Below are positions 7,287-15,040 of a stretch of DNA of 64,000 nt, piece after piece. The notes beneath the pieces were generated by a model. That model was not told where the DNA came from and did no database searches. It worked only from the letters and a program-made list of their open reading frames with translations. The DNA comes from UBA668 sp040081465 (GTDB lineage Bacteria > Actinomycetota > Acidimicrobiia > Acidimicrobiales > Ilumatobacteraceae), in assembly GCA_040081465.1 (NCBI GenBank), contig JBEBGL010000004.1, positions 1 through 64,000 of the forward strand, read 5' to 3'. A program made the position numbers and the translations under genes. Position 1 is the first letter of the stretch; each line of letters opens with the position of its first letter.

Positions 7287-8234
7287 ATGATCAATCACAG
7301 CGTGCTCGACATGATCGGCAACACGCCGATGGTGGATGTCAGCCGACTTTCGCCGAACCCGAACGTGCGCATCATCGCCAAGCTCGAAAGCCAGAACCCG
7401 TTCGGGTCGGTGAAGGATCGCATCGCCAAGCAGATGATCGAGCAAGCCGAGAAAGACGGAACGCTGAAGCCTGGCCAGCGCATCATGGAACCGTCTTCGG
7501 GCAACACGGGTATTGCGCTCGCGGCGATCGCGCAGTTGAAGGGGCACCCGATCACGATTCTGATGCCGAACAGCGTGTCGATTGAACGTCGTCAGATGCT
7601 GGAGGTGTTCGGCGCTGAACTGGTTCTCACGCCCGGCGAAGAGGGCAGCAACGGAGCAGTGAAGCGCGCGCAAGCGATGGCCGCTGAACATCCCGAGTGG
7701 TGCTTCCTCTATCAATACGGCAACGACAACAACCCTCTCGCGCACTACGAGGGAACCGGTCCCGAGATCTGGCGCGATTGCCCCGAGATCACGCACTTCG
7801 TCGCCGGCCTTGGCACGAGTGGAACGCTGATGGGCACAGGTCGTTTCCTGAAAGAGCAGAACAAAGCGATTCAAGTGATCGCCGTCGAGCCACCACTCGG
7901 CGAGAAGGTCGAGGGCTTGCGCAACCTCGACGAGGGTTACATCCCGCCGCTGTTCGAAAGTTGGTACGGCTTCGACTTGCTCGATCGCAAGCGCGTCGTG
8001 CGCCCGCGCGAAAGTCTGGAGTGGACGCGTCGACTTGTTGCGGAGTGCGGAGTGTTCGCCGGCATCTCGTCGGGCGCCGCGTTGGCCGGCGCGGCGAAGG
8101 TTGCCTCCGAGATCGAGTCGGGTTGCATTGTGTTCATCGTGTGCGATGGCGGCTGGAAGTACCTCAGCACCGGCGCCTACACAGACGATCTTGACGCTGC
8201 CGAAGCTGCAGCCGAGAAAATCATCTACTTCTAA
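7287..8234 (+). CDS. cysM: CysM-type cysteine synthase (PLP-dependent)
   Basis: A 315-residue fold-type II PLP enzyme of the cysteine synthase family. It shows the PLP-lysine motif NPFGSVKDR (Lys43), the substrate loop EPSSGNTGIAL, the phosphate-binding GLGTSGTLMGTG, and ECGVFAGISSGAAL with the pyridine-contacting Ser. Mycobacterial CysM uses O-phosphoserine and thiocarboxylated CysO instead of sulfide. Linkage to mec supports that pathway, but the sequence alone does not exclude a plain O-acetylserine sulfhydrylase. A GGAG Shine-Dalgarno lies about 9 bases before ATG 7287. Confidence 0.93.
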   Translation: MINHSVLDMIGNTPMVDVSRLSPNPNVRIIAKLESQNPFGSVKDRIAKQMIEQAEKDGTLKPGQRIMEPSSGNTGIALAAIAQLKGHPITILMPNSVSIERRQMLEVFGAELVLTPGEEGSNGAVKRAQAMAAEHPEWCFLYQYGNDNNPLAHYEGTGPEIWRDCPEITHFVAGLGTSGTLMGTGRFLKEQNKAIQVIAVEPPLGEKVEGLRNLDEGYIPPLFESWYGFDLLDRKRVVRPRESLEWTRRLVAECGVFAGISSGAALAGAAKVASEIESGCIVFIVCDGGWKYLSTGAYTDDLDAAEAAAEKIIYF

Positions 8235-8338
8235 CGCTGCTGCGTCATCGCTGAGCGGTGCGTGCGTCTTAGTTACTGAGTGCCGTATTCGGGTACTCAC
8301 TGTGCTCAGTGCATGTGACCCCAACGCTCGGAGCGTGT

Positions 8339-9082
8339 ATGCAACGCATGAAAGCTCTCGCCGTCTCTGGCGCACTTATTGTCGCGGGCTGCGGTTCGGG
8401 CGGCAGCGAGCAACTAGACACGATCCCGCCAACGTCGGCGACCGTAGGTCCACTACCCACGCTGCCCGAGAGTTCTGTGGTGACGACGACTGCGCCGCCG
8501 GTGACGTTGCCAAACGGTGTGGTCGGTCTCAGCGCCGATGGTCCGTGGACCTTGGTCGACTCGGCCCCAGGAGTCACGACACCGGGCTTGGTCTACGAGT
8601 TGATGCCAGGCCTGTGGGTGTACCTGCCGGTAGTAGAGGACGTGCCGAACGGAGTTACCTGGACGCTAAACGAAGAAGACCGCCCAATCATCGAGGGCTA
8701 TCTACGAGCCAGCCTTGTCTATTACGCCGCGGTGACCTCGATTCCAATGAACTTTTCGAGCGCCGGATGGAACGAGTTCTACGTAGATGGCGGCGCGAGA
8801 TTGAAAGGCGTGATGGAGCCGCGGGGTACGGCGGGCCAAGTCGTCAGTTTGGACGCAGGTGTGGTGCTTCGTCCGACAGTCAGAGGCGATGGCAGGACGG
8901 ACGTCGACGCGGTCGTCCTTGACTGTGAGATCAATGGCGCGGTCAGAAGGAATGCCGATGGATCGCTGGCCGAAGGCAGCACACCGGGTATTGGAGTCAA
9001 CGAGGTCGGTGTCACGATGCGATTTGTCGCCGGGGCCTGGAAACAGGATCGAATCGCGGACGCTGAGGGAGCCTGCTCGTGA
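8339..9082 (+). CDS. putative lipoprotein, unknown function
   Basis: About 247 residues starting at ATG 8339, with CGGAG upstream. The N terminus is a lipoprotein signal, MQRMKALAVSGALIVAGC, with lipobox IVAGC, so the mature protein is probably anchored outside the cytoplasmic membrane. A Thr/Pro-rich linker follows, then a single domain with WTLVDSAPGV and VLDCEINGAVRR that I do not recognise. The stop overlaps the next gene's start as GTGA, so the pair is an operon of two exported proteins of unknown function. Confidence 0.8.
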   Translation: MQRMKALAVSGALIVAGCGSGGSEQLDTIPPTSATVGPLPTLPESSVVTTTAPPVTLPNGVVGLSADGPWTLVDSAPGVTTPGLVYELMPGLWVYLPVVEDVPNGVTWTLNEEDRPIIEGYLRASLVYYAAVTSIPMNFSSAGWNEFYVDGGARLKGVMEPRGTAGQVVSLDAGVVLRPTVRGDGRTDVDAVVLDCEINGAVRRNADGSLAEGSTPGIGVNEVGVTMRFVAGAWKQDRIADAEGACS

Positions 9083-10086
9083 CGAAGCGAATCCTCGTCG
9101 CCGTCATCATGTCGCTGGTCATGACGCCAGGTAGTGCGTTCGCCAATGATGAGCGCGAGGAGGGCAGCCCGCCAATCAGTGCTACTGGCGCGGACGTTGT
9201 TGACATTCGCAACACCTCCGGTTCGCTCACGCGTTACACCTCTATCCCGAACTCTTCGCTCTTCACTACTCGCGGGCGGCGCGGGCCGTGCGGGTTCACT
9301 GCGTACTCGTCGGGCACGACGTACGACGGGCAGGACTACGTCGCAGGGCAACAAGTCACCTCGACTCGCTGGATGTTTATCGAAGCAAAGTTTCAGGGCG
9401 GCCTTAACTTCGATCGTCCCGACGGATCGACGGATAGCAATGGAGCGCTGTCGCAAGTCGGGCGAGTGTTCGAGGTCTATTGCGACACCGTCGGCCATCA
9501 CATCGACACGATCATCGTGTACTCGACCGATTCGATGCTCGATCCGCGCGTACGAGTCACCAACCTGTACAACGCGTTGCAGCTGATCGAACCAATCGTC
9601 TACCGCAACCCGGTGGTCGATCGTTGGGGCGGTCTAATCACTCGCTACCCGGCGTGGCTCGCGATTCAACCGGCAGCGTGGACCGATCAGGCTTCCAATG
9701 CCGACTTCTACCGCGGCTGGACGTTGTACCTCTATCTACGACCCATATCGCTGTCGTTCCACGTCGTGTTCACGCCCAAGCCGGAACAGCCATCACCAGC
9801 GTTCAACGGAATCGTCGCGTGCGTCAGCAGTCCCGGCGACGCCACCGCCGACACGATCGCTTTCCCCGCAGTCCCGCTGTTGCCCGATCAATCCGAGCCC
9901 GGAGTCAACGGTGACTGCATGTGGACTCCGCCCGGTCCGGGCACCGTCACGATCCAAGCGCGCATCACCTACAACGCAACCTTCTGGGCGAACGGTTACA
10001 CAGAAGCGCTACCCGACTACACGTGGGTCAGCCCGGCAACGACATTCGCAACTGGCGAACTCTCCGCCGTCAACACGAACGACTGA
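9079..10086 (+). CDS. putative secreted protein, unknown function
   Basis: A 335-residue protein with a Sec signal peptide, TKRILVAVIMSLVMTPGSAFAND, predicted to be cleaved after AFA. The mature part is rich in Tyr, Trp, Pro and Thr (for example RRGPCGFTAYSSGTTYDGQDY and CMWTPPGPGTVTIQARITYN) and has few Lys, which fits a beta-sandwich extracellular domain. No catalytic motif is visible. The GTG start overlaps the stop of the upstream lipoprotein gene. The gene ends 6 bases before repeat element A, at a convergent border. Confidence 0.78.
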   Translation: MTKRILVAVIMSLVMTPGSAFANDEREEGSPPISATGADVVDIRNTSGSLTRYTSIPNSSLFTTRGRRGPCGFTAYSSGTTYDGQDYVAGQQVTSTRWMFIEAKFQGGLNFDRPDGSTDSNGALSQVGRVFEVYCDTVGHHIDTIIVYSTDSMLDPRVRVTNLYNALQLIEPIVYRNPVVDRWGGLITRYPAWLAIQPAAWTDQASNADFYRGWTLYLYLRPISLSFHVVFTPKPEQPSPAFNGIVACVSSPGDATADTIAFPAVPLLPDQSEPGVNGDCMWTPPGPGTVTIQARITYNATFWANGYTEALPDYTWVSPATTFATGELSAVNTND

Positions 10087-10092
10087 CCGTGT

Positions 10093-10152
10093 GTCGAGTG
10101 TTTCATGCCCGTACGCAGGCACGAAACACTCGTCGTGCACGAAACACTCGAC
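10093..10152. repeat. repeat element A: three copies of a GTCGAGTGTTTCNTGCC unit at a convergent gene border
   Basis: One forward unit (10093-10109) and two reverse units (ending 10134 and 10152) fill almost the whole gap between two convergent genes. Forward and first reverse units fold as a 10-12 bp stem (10093-10104 with 10123-10134), a 1x1 mismatch, a 4-bp stem (TGCC 10106-10109 with GGCA 10118-10121) and an 8-base loop. The last base of the element is the G of the TAG stop of the EamA gene read on the minus strand. There is no U-tract. The element has a near-identical partner at 34068-34137. Confidence 0.88.
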
Positions 10153-10991
10153 TAACGGCCGAGAACCAACACAACTAGACCGCTGAACACGACTACTGCC
10201 GCGGTTAGTCGGCGGCGATGGTCGCCTTCGCCTAGCAAGCGCCACCCGGCAAGCGCTGCCAGCACAACGCTCGATTCGCGCAGCGCCGTCACGTAACCGA
10301 TCGGCGCATAGGTGAAGGCGACCAGGACCATGCCGTACGTCACGACGCTGGCGAACCCTGTGACCGTGGCTCGCTTCCAGTTCGCGATGAACATCGCAGA
10401 CATGGCCGCCGGACGTCGAAGAATCAAAGCTGCCGCCGTGTTGGTGATTCCGCCGGCGCACATCGTGGCCAACACGAAACCGATTACCTCCGACGTCGAT
10501 CTCGCGCCTTTGCCGTCGATCGTTGAGTAGAGGCCGATCGAAACGGCTGCGAGCAACGCCATTCCGAGAGCGACTCCGTGCGCGCCGTACGCAAGCAGAG
10601 TCAATCCGCACACGACAATCCCGATCCCAACAATCGCGAGTGGCGATAGGTGATCGCCTAATGCAACAACCCCACCGACTGCCGCGAGCGCAGCACCACC
10701 ACCGCGCGCCACCGGATAGCTGACCGAAAAGTCGCCGATGTTGTACGCCCGCGCCAGCAGCCAAACGTATGGCACGTGCACGCAACCGCTGAGCGCGGCC
10801 CACATGTAGCCCTGCCACGGAATGCCCCAGATCAGTTCGTAAGCGATCAGCAATGGCAGCGTCAGCAAACCCGCCGCGAAGAACTGCGCCCACAACACCA
10901 AGTAGCGGTCGCCTTCGGCGCGTTTCGCGACCAAGTTCCATCCCGCGTGCATGACCGCGGCGGTGAGCGCGAGAACGGTAGCGAGCAGCAC
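10152..10991 (-). CDS. EamA/DMT-superfamily transporter
   Basis: A 279-residue integral membrane protein with about ten hydrophobic helices in two EamA-like repeats, the size and topology of drug/metabolite transporter superfamily exporters. Typical features are the MHAGWNLVAKRA start, PVARGGGAALAA at the end of the first repeat, and YAPIGYVTALRESSVVLAALAGWRLLGE in the second. The substrate cannot be inferred; the family includes amino-acid, nucleotide-sugar and metabolite exporters. The start is GTG at 10991, 8 bases after the stop of the acyltransferase gene, so the two minus-strand genes are co-transcribed. Confidence 0.88.
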   Translation of the reverse strand: MLLATVLALTAAVMHAGWNLVAKRAEGDRYLVLWAQFFAAGLLTLPLLIAYELIWGIPWQGYMWAALSGCVHVPYVWLLARAYNIGDFSVSYPVARGGGAALAAVGGVVALGDHLSPLAIVGIGIVVCGLTLLAYGAHGVALGMALLAAVSIGLYSTIDGKGARSTSEVIGFVLATMCAGGITNTAAALILRRPAAMSAMFIANWKRATVTGFASVVTYGMVLVAFTYAPIGYVTALRESSVVLAALAGWRLLGEGDHRRRLTAAVVVFSGLVVLVLGR

Positions 10992-10999
10992 GAGTCAGC

Positions 11000-12106
11000 T
11001 CAGGAACGAATTGCGCGCGGTTTACGTACCCACTGTCGCCCGAAGAGATAGATGACCGGCAGCGTGAGCAGCAGTGGGCCGATGAACGCGAACGGCCGAG
11101 TCAGCCACCACCCAAGTGTTGGCTCGCGCACCTCGTTGCGTTCGCCCGCGATCGCGTAGCGAATGCCGAGATACATCGCCAGCCCAGTGGTGTGAAACAG
11201 GAATAACGGCATCGAGAATCGGTTGATCGTGTCGTTCACGCGTTGCCAACGCGGACGTTCCAGCCTTATCTCCATCGCTGGTCGCAAAATTTCGGCGACT
11301 CCGGCTTGGAAGGCCACCAACGCGACGATGCACAGCGTTGGTGGTGCCATGTTCGAGGTCTCGCCGGGCACGCCGACCATCGAGCCCGGATACAAACCAC
11401 TTGCGACTAATCCACCGAGCGCGGCTAAGCCGGACCACAGCAACGTCCAGTCTGTGCGGCGCGTGGCGGCGACAAGGCGGTCGTAGAAGAAGCCGAGCTG
11501 GTGGCACAGACCCCAAACAAAGATCATGTTGATGAGGGCGAGCCATTCCAAGTCGTAGCGAAAGCGCAGAATGTCGACGGTGCCTGCAGCGGCCGCGAGA
11601 AACACCAACACGATCGAATCCCACCGCTCGTGCAACCAAAGGAACAAAGGCAGCAGTGCGACAAGCATCAGGTACACACCCATGAACCACAACGGGCTGA
11701 CGACCAACAACACTCCGCGACCAATCCACTTCAGGTTGAAGATGTTGCCCAGCGCGATGCCGAGTGCGATCCACACAACCAGCAACGACAGCGCGGGCAC
11801 GGCCAGCCGACGAATACGACGCCACACAAACCGCCAGATCGTGTCGCCACCAGCCCGTGCCTTTTGCCACGAGATGAGATGCGAGTAGCCGCCGACGTAG
11901 AAGAACAGCGGCATGACTTGCAACAGCCAGGTCGCCATCCATAAGCCCGTCGTGAAACCGATCGGACTGGTGGCGTGCGGGCCGTCGTCCTGCCACAACA
12001 CAATCGTGAACACCCAGTGCCAAGCGACAACCACAAGCAGGCTGAACGCGCGGAGAAAGTCGATGTAGTAGTTGCGCGTCGTCGGTGAACCAGAGGTTTC
12101 AGTCAC
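11000..12106 (-). CDS. membrane acyltransferase (acyltransferase 3 family)
   Basis: A 368-residue polytopic membrane protein resembling acyltransferase family 3, with ten or so helices. Markers are RNYYIDFLRAFSLLVVVAWH with the early catalytic His, PLFFYVGGYSH, and the late SMPLFLFHTTGLAMYLGIRY. Such enzymes transfer acetyl or other acyl groups to glycans or lipids at the membrane; the acceptor here is unknown. The GTG start at 12106 is preceded by GAGGG. A longer open frame upstream is basic nonsense and overlaps the divergent gene, so it was not used. Confidence 0.82.
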   Translation of the reverse strand: MTETSGSPTTRNYYIDFLRAFSLLVVVAWHWVFTIVLWQDDGPHATSPIGFTTGLWMATWLLQVMPLFFYVGGYSHLISWQKARAGGDTIWRFVWRRIRRLAVPALSLLVVWIALGIALGNIFNLKWIGRGVLLVVSPLWFMGVYLMLVALLPLFLWLHERWDSIVLVFLAAAAGTVDILRFRYDLEWLALINMIFVWGLCHQLGFFYDRLVAATRRTDWTLLWSGLAALGGLVASGLYPGSMVGVPGETSNMAPPTLCIVALVAFQAGVAEILRPAMEIRLERPRWQRVNDTINRFSMPLFLFHTTGLAMYLGIRYAIAGERNEVREPTLGWWLTRPFAFIGPLLLTLPVIYLFGRQWVRKPRAIRS

Positions 12107-12109
12107 CGC

Positions 12110-12115
12110 TACCCT
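12110..12115 (+). promoter_or_regulatory. -10 element of the CPBP gene
   Basis: TACCCT ends 8 bases before the GTG at 12124, predicting a leaderless transcript. On the minus strand the overlapping TAGCGG shares the same TA step but lies too close to the acyltransferase start to act as its leaderless promoter. Confidence 0.4.
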
Positions 12116-12123
12116 CGGAGACT

Positions 12124-12834
12124 GTGGCGATTGATGCACCCTTCGATCGTAGGCGTTGGCGCAATGCCACCAGTGGTGTCGGAATTGTCCTCGTCGTCGC
12201 CAACCTGATGTCGAATCGCGTGCTGCCCGCCTGGGCGTACATGCCGTGGAACGTCGCCGTCGCTGCAGCAATCGTTGCGCTAGCGCTGTCGGCCACGTCG
12301 CGCGAGCAACTCGGCTTCACCGCTTGGCGTCGTGGTGCGGCGTGGGGATTGGTGTTGCTAGTGCTGACGATCGCCGTGCTCGCCCTGGCAATCACAATGC
12401 CGGCTTTCAACGAGCTCTATCACGATCGCCGAGTGTCCGCCGGAACGGGAACCTGGCTGTACCAAGCGTTCGTGCGCATCCCGTTCGGAACTGTCCTGCT
12501 AGAGGAGGTCGCGTTCCGCGGCGTCCTACCCGGACTGTTCATGCTTCGCTGGGGCGTTCTGCGCGGATGCCTCGCCGCGTCCGTGTGCTTCGGCTTGTGG
12601 CACGTGCTGCCTGCACTGACGCTGAACGAGGTCAATCCGGTCGCGACTCGTCTCTTCGGAACCGGCGCGGGCGGTGTGGCGATTGCGGTTGTCTTCGCAG
12701 TTCTCAGCACGGCCATAGTCGGCATGTGGTTCTGCTGGATTCGCTTACGTTCCGGCAGTGTGCTGGCGCCGATGCTGGCGCACCTCGCATCAAACTCGGG
12801 CGCCTACACGATTGCCTGGCTCGTGACGCGATAG
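12124..12834 (+). CDS. CPBP-family intramembrane metalloprotease
   Basis: A 236-residue protein with about seven hydrophobic helices and the CAAX-protease/bacteriocin-processing (Abi) motifs. These are LLEEVAFRGVLPGLF (motif 1, EExxxR), FGLWHVLPAL (motif 2, His), and MLAHLASNS (motif 4, HxxxN). Family members cleave substrates within or near the membrane, and some confer bacteriocin self-immunity. The start chosen is GTG 12124, which avoids overlap with the divergent acyltransferase and sits 8 bases from a -10-like box. It precedes murI by 23 bases, on the same strand but with its own promoter signal between them. Confidence 0.85.
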   Translation: MAIDAPFDRRRWRNATSGVGIVLVVANLMSNRVLPAWAYMPWNVAVAAAIVALALSATSREQLGFTAWRRGAAWGLVLLVLTIAVLALAITMPAFNELYHDRRVSAGTGTWLYQAFVRIPFGTVLLEEVAFRGVLPGLFMLRWGVLRGCLAASVCFGLWHVLPALTLNEVNPVATRLFGTGAGGVAIAVVFAVLSTAIVGMWFCWIRLRSGSVLAPMLAHLASNSGAYTIAWLVTR

Positions 12835-12843
12835 CTGCACCGT

Positions 12844-12849
12844 TAGCCT
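12844..12849 (+). promoter_or_regulatory. -10 element of murI
   Basis: TAGCCT ends 8 bases before the murI ATG at 12858, and there is no Shine-Dalgarno sequence. This suggests leaderless initiation. Confidence 0.42.
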
Positions 12850-12857
12850 TGGTTGCG

Positions 12858-13661
12858 ATGGAACGGCCGATTGGAATGTTCGATAGCGGCTTCGGTGGTC
12901 TCACTGTCGCTCGTGCCGTCATCGACCTGTTGCCGAACGAAGACCTCGTGTACGTCGGCGACACCGGTCGTTATCCATACGGCCCGCGGCCACAATCCGA
13001 AGTGCGCGAGTTCGCGCGCCAACTCGCGTGGAGCTTGGTGAAGGATCACGACGTGAAGGCGCTGATCGTGGCGTGCAATACCGCGTCGGCCGCGGCGCTG
13101 GAAGTATTGGAAGCGGAGTTGCCGGTGCTGGTCGTCGACGTTGTTGCGCCTGGCGCGCGGGCGTTGGTCCGTGCGACGCGCAGCGGCAAGGTTGGCGTCA
13201 TTGGGACGGTCGGCACAATTGGGTCGGGTGCGTACGACCGAGCGGTCGCGGCCACGGGTGTCGACGTGCGACTTACGTCGGCCGCGTGCCCGGGCTTTGT
13301 CGAGTTCGTCGAACGCGGACAAACCCGTGGCGAAGACGTCACGATCCTGGCCGAGCGATTGCTCGCGCCGGTTCGCGACGCCGGTGTCGACGCCTTGCTT
13401 CTCGGCTGCACCCACTACCCGTATCTCGCCGAGGTAATTGGCGAAGTCATGGGTCCCGACGTGACGCTTGTGAACAGCGCCGACGAAACGGCGCGCGCGG
13501 CTCTAGCAGAGCTAACGGCGGCCGGGTTGCTACGAGCATCAAGTACGGAACCTGCCGTTCACCGCTTTCTGTCGAGCGGCGACATCTCGTGGTTCGCCGA
13601 CCTTGGTGGTCGGCTGCTCGGGCCAGAGTTACGCGACGCCGAACAATGGCACCACGACTGA
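12858..13661 (+). CDS. murI: glutamate racemase
   Basis: A 267-residue glutamate racemase that supplies D-glutamate for peptidoglycan. It opens IGMFDSGFGGLTVARA with the catalytic-site Asp-Ser. The two catalytic Cys are in VACNTASAAALE (Cys73) and LLLGCTHYPYL, and the phosphate-free racemase signature VGDTGRYPYGPRP is present. The length is normal. It leads murI-rph-rdgB, the order also seen in mycobacteria (murI, rphA, rdgB), where mec-cysO-cysM lies just upstream. Here about 4.6 kb separate cysM from murI. Confidence 0.96.
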   Translation: MERPIGMFDSGFGGLTVARAVIDLLPNEDLVYVGDTGRYPYGPRPQSEVREFARQLAWSLVKDHDVKALIVACNTASAAALEVLEAELPVLVVDVVAPGARALVRATRSGKVGVIGTVGTIGSGAYDRAVAATGVDVRLTSAACPGFVEFVERGQTRGEDVTILAERLLAPVRDAGVDALLLGCTHYPYLAEVIGEVMGPDVTLVNSADETARAALAELTAAGLLRASSTEPAVHRFLSSGDISWFADLGGRLLGPELRDAEQWHHD

Positions 13662-13687
13662 TTCACGCTAGATAAGAGGAGAACCTA

Positions 13688-14443
13688 ATGCTTCGTCCCG
13701 ATGGACGCGCCGACGATGAACTGCGCACGATCACGTTCGAGCGCGACTACACCGAGATGGCGGCTGGCAGCGTGCTGGTCAGCTTCGGCAAGACGCGTGT
13801 GCTGTGTACCGCGTCGATCGATGAGGACGTGCCGCGCTGGATGCGCGGAAGCGGCAAGGGTTGGGTGACGGCTGAGTACTCGATGCTGCCCGGCGCTTCG
13901 CCCGAGCGAATCGACCGCGAGGCTGCGAAGGGCAAGCAGAGTGGCCGCACCGTTGAGATTCAACGGTTGATCGGTCGCGCTCTACGCGCATCATGCGACA
14001 TGCAACTGCTTGGCGAACGACAGGTCATCGTCGACTGCGACGTCTTGCAGGCCGACGGCGGCACGCGCACGGCCAGCATCTGTGGCGGATACCTCGCCCT
14101 GCACGACGCGCTCGCTCGCCTCGTGCAGAACAAAGCGATCAAGCAACACCCACTTCATTCGTACTGTGCAGCGATCAGCGTCGGCATTGTCGGCGGCATC
14201 CCGATGCTCGACCTTCCGTACGTGGAAGATTCGACAGCCGAAGTCGACATGAACGTTGTTGTGCTCGGGCACCCCGGAACCGAGCCGTCGTTCGTTGAAG
14301 TGCAGGGAACTGCCGAGGGCAAAGCGTTCAGTCGTAGCGAGCTCGAATCGTTGCTCGGCTTGGCGACGAAGGGTCTTGCAGAGATCATCGACCTGCAAGC
14401 GCTGCTGGTGTCCGACGCTCCGTCGCCGCGCCCGATTAAGTAG
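13688..14443 (+). CDS. rph: ribonuclease PH
   Basis: A 251-residue phosphorolytic 3'-5' exoribonuclease that trims tRNA 3' ends. Typical features are MLRPDGRADDELR, ERDYTEMAAGSVLVSFGKTRVLCTAS, GWVTAEYSMLPGAS, and SGRTVEIQRLIGRALRA with the phosphate-binding Arg. DCDVLQADGGTRTASICGGY is also intact. A strong GAGGAG Shine-Dalgarno lies 9 bases before the ATG, unlike the leaderless-looking starts elsewhere, which fits translation from the murI transcript. Confidence 0.96.
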   Translation: MLRPDGRADDELRTITFERDYTEMAAGSVLVSFGKTRVLCTASIDEDVPRWMRGSGKGWVTAEYSMLPGASPERIDREAAKGKQSGRTVEIQRLIGRALRASCDMQLLGERQVIVDCDVLQADGGTRTASICGGYLALHDALARLVQNKAIKQHPLHSYCAAISVGIVGGIPMLDLPYVEDSTAEVDMNVVVLGHPGTEPSFVEVQGTAEGKAFSRSELESLLGLATKGLAEIIDLQALLVSDAPSPRPIK

Positions 14444-14452
14444 CGAGACCCG

Positions 14453-15040
14453 ATGCACGCCTTGCCGCGACTGGTTTGTGCCACGGCAAATCCACACAAG
14501 GTCGCGGAGATCGCCGACATTCTCGCCGGCGTTGTCGAGTTGCTCCCACGACCAATCGATGTACCCGACGTTGTGGAGGATGCCGGCACGCTGGAGGGCA
14601 ACGCGAGGCTGAAGGCAGCTGCTGTTTGTGCCGCCACCGGAATGGCTGCAGTCAGCGACGACACCGGTTTATTCGTCGCAGCCCTTGATGACGCGCCGGG
14701 TGTCGACACCGCGTACTACGCGGGACCAGACGCAACGTACGCGCAGAATCGCAGCAAACTTCTCGCCGCGCTGGAAGGCAAGCAAGACCGGTCGGCATCG
14801 TTCCGCACGGTCGTGATGGTTGTGTGGCCCGACGGCAGCGAGTTGGTAGTCACGGGTGTGTGCAACGGAACGATCGCGTCCGCGGAGTTGGGGACGCGCG
14901 GGTTTGGCTACGACCCGATCTTCATTCCACACGATGGCGATGGCCGATCGTTCAGCGAGATGTTGGATACGGAAAAGAATGCGATCTCGCACCGCGGCCG
15001 CGCGTTCACGGCGCTAATTACGGCGTTGCGGGAGCGGTGA
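14453..15040 (+). CDS. rdgB: dITP/XTP pyrophosphatase (RdgB/HAM1)
   Basis: A 195-residue nucleotide sanitising enzyme that hydrolyses non-canonical purine nucleoside triphosphates such as dITP and XTP. It shows TANPHKVAEIADIL (substrate/metal motif), AAVSDDTGLFVAAL with the metal-binding Asp pair, and GTRGFGYDPIFIP plus the C-terminal ISHRGRAFTAL. It follows rph after 9 bases. Its last 23 bases overlap the convergent endonuclease/phosphatase gene, so the two mRNAs have complementary 3' ends. Confidence 0.95.
   Translation: MHALPRLVCATANPHKVAEIADILAGVVELLPRPIDVPDVVEDAGTLEGNARLKAAAVCAATGMAAVSDDTGLFVAALDDAPGVDTAYYAGPDATYAQNRSKLLAALEGKQDRSASFRTVVMVVWPDGSELVVTGVCNGTIASAELGTRGFGYDPIFIPHDGDGRSFSEMLDTEKNAISHRGRAFTALITALRER

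Noticed and set aside
8235..8338. Imperfect inverted repeats after cysM (GAGTGCC/GGTACTC and neighbouring CTGAGT/CTCAGT), a possible terminator.
   Set aside because: The stems are mismatched and there is no T-run. The evidence is too weak for a feature.
6822..8375. A 517-codon minus-strand open frame opposite mec and cysM.
   Set aside because: It is the mirror frame of two well-recognised genes and its His/Arg/Asp-heavy composition is typical of antisense frames in GC-rich DNA.
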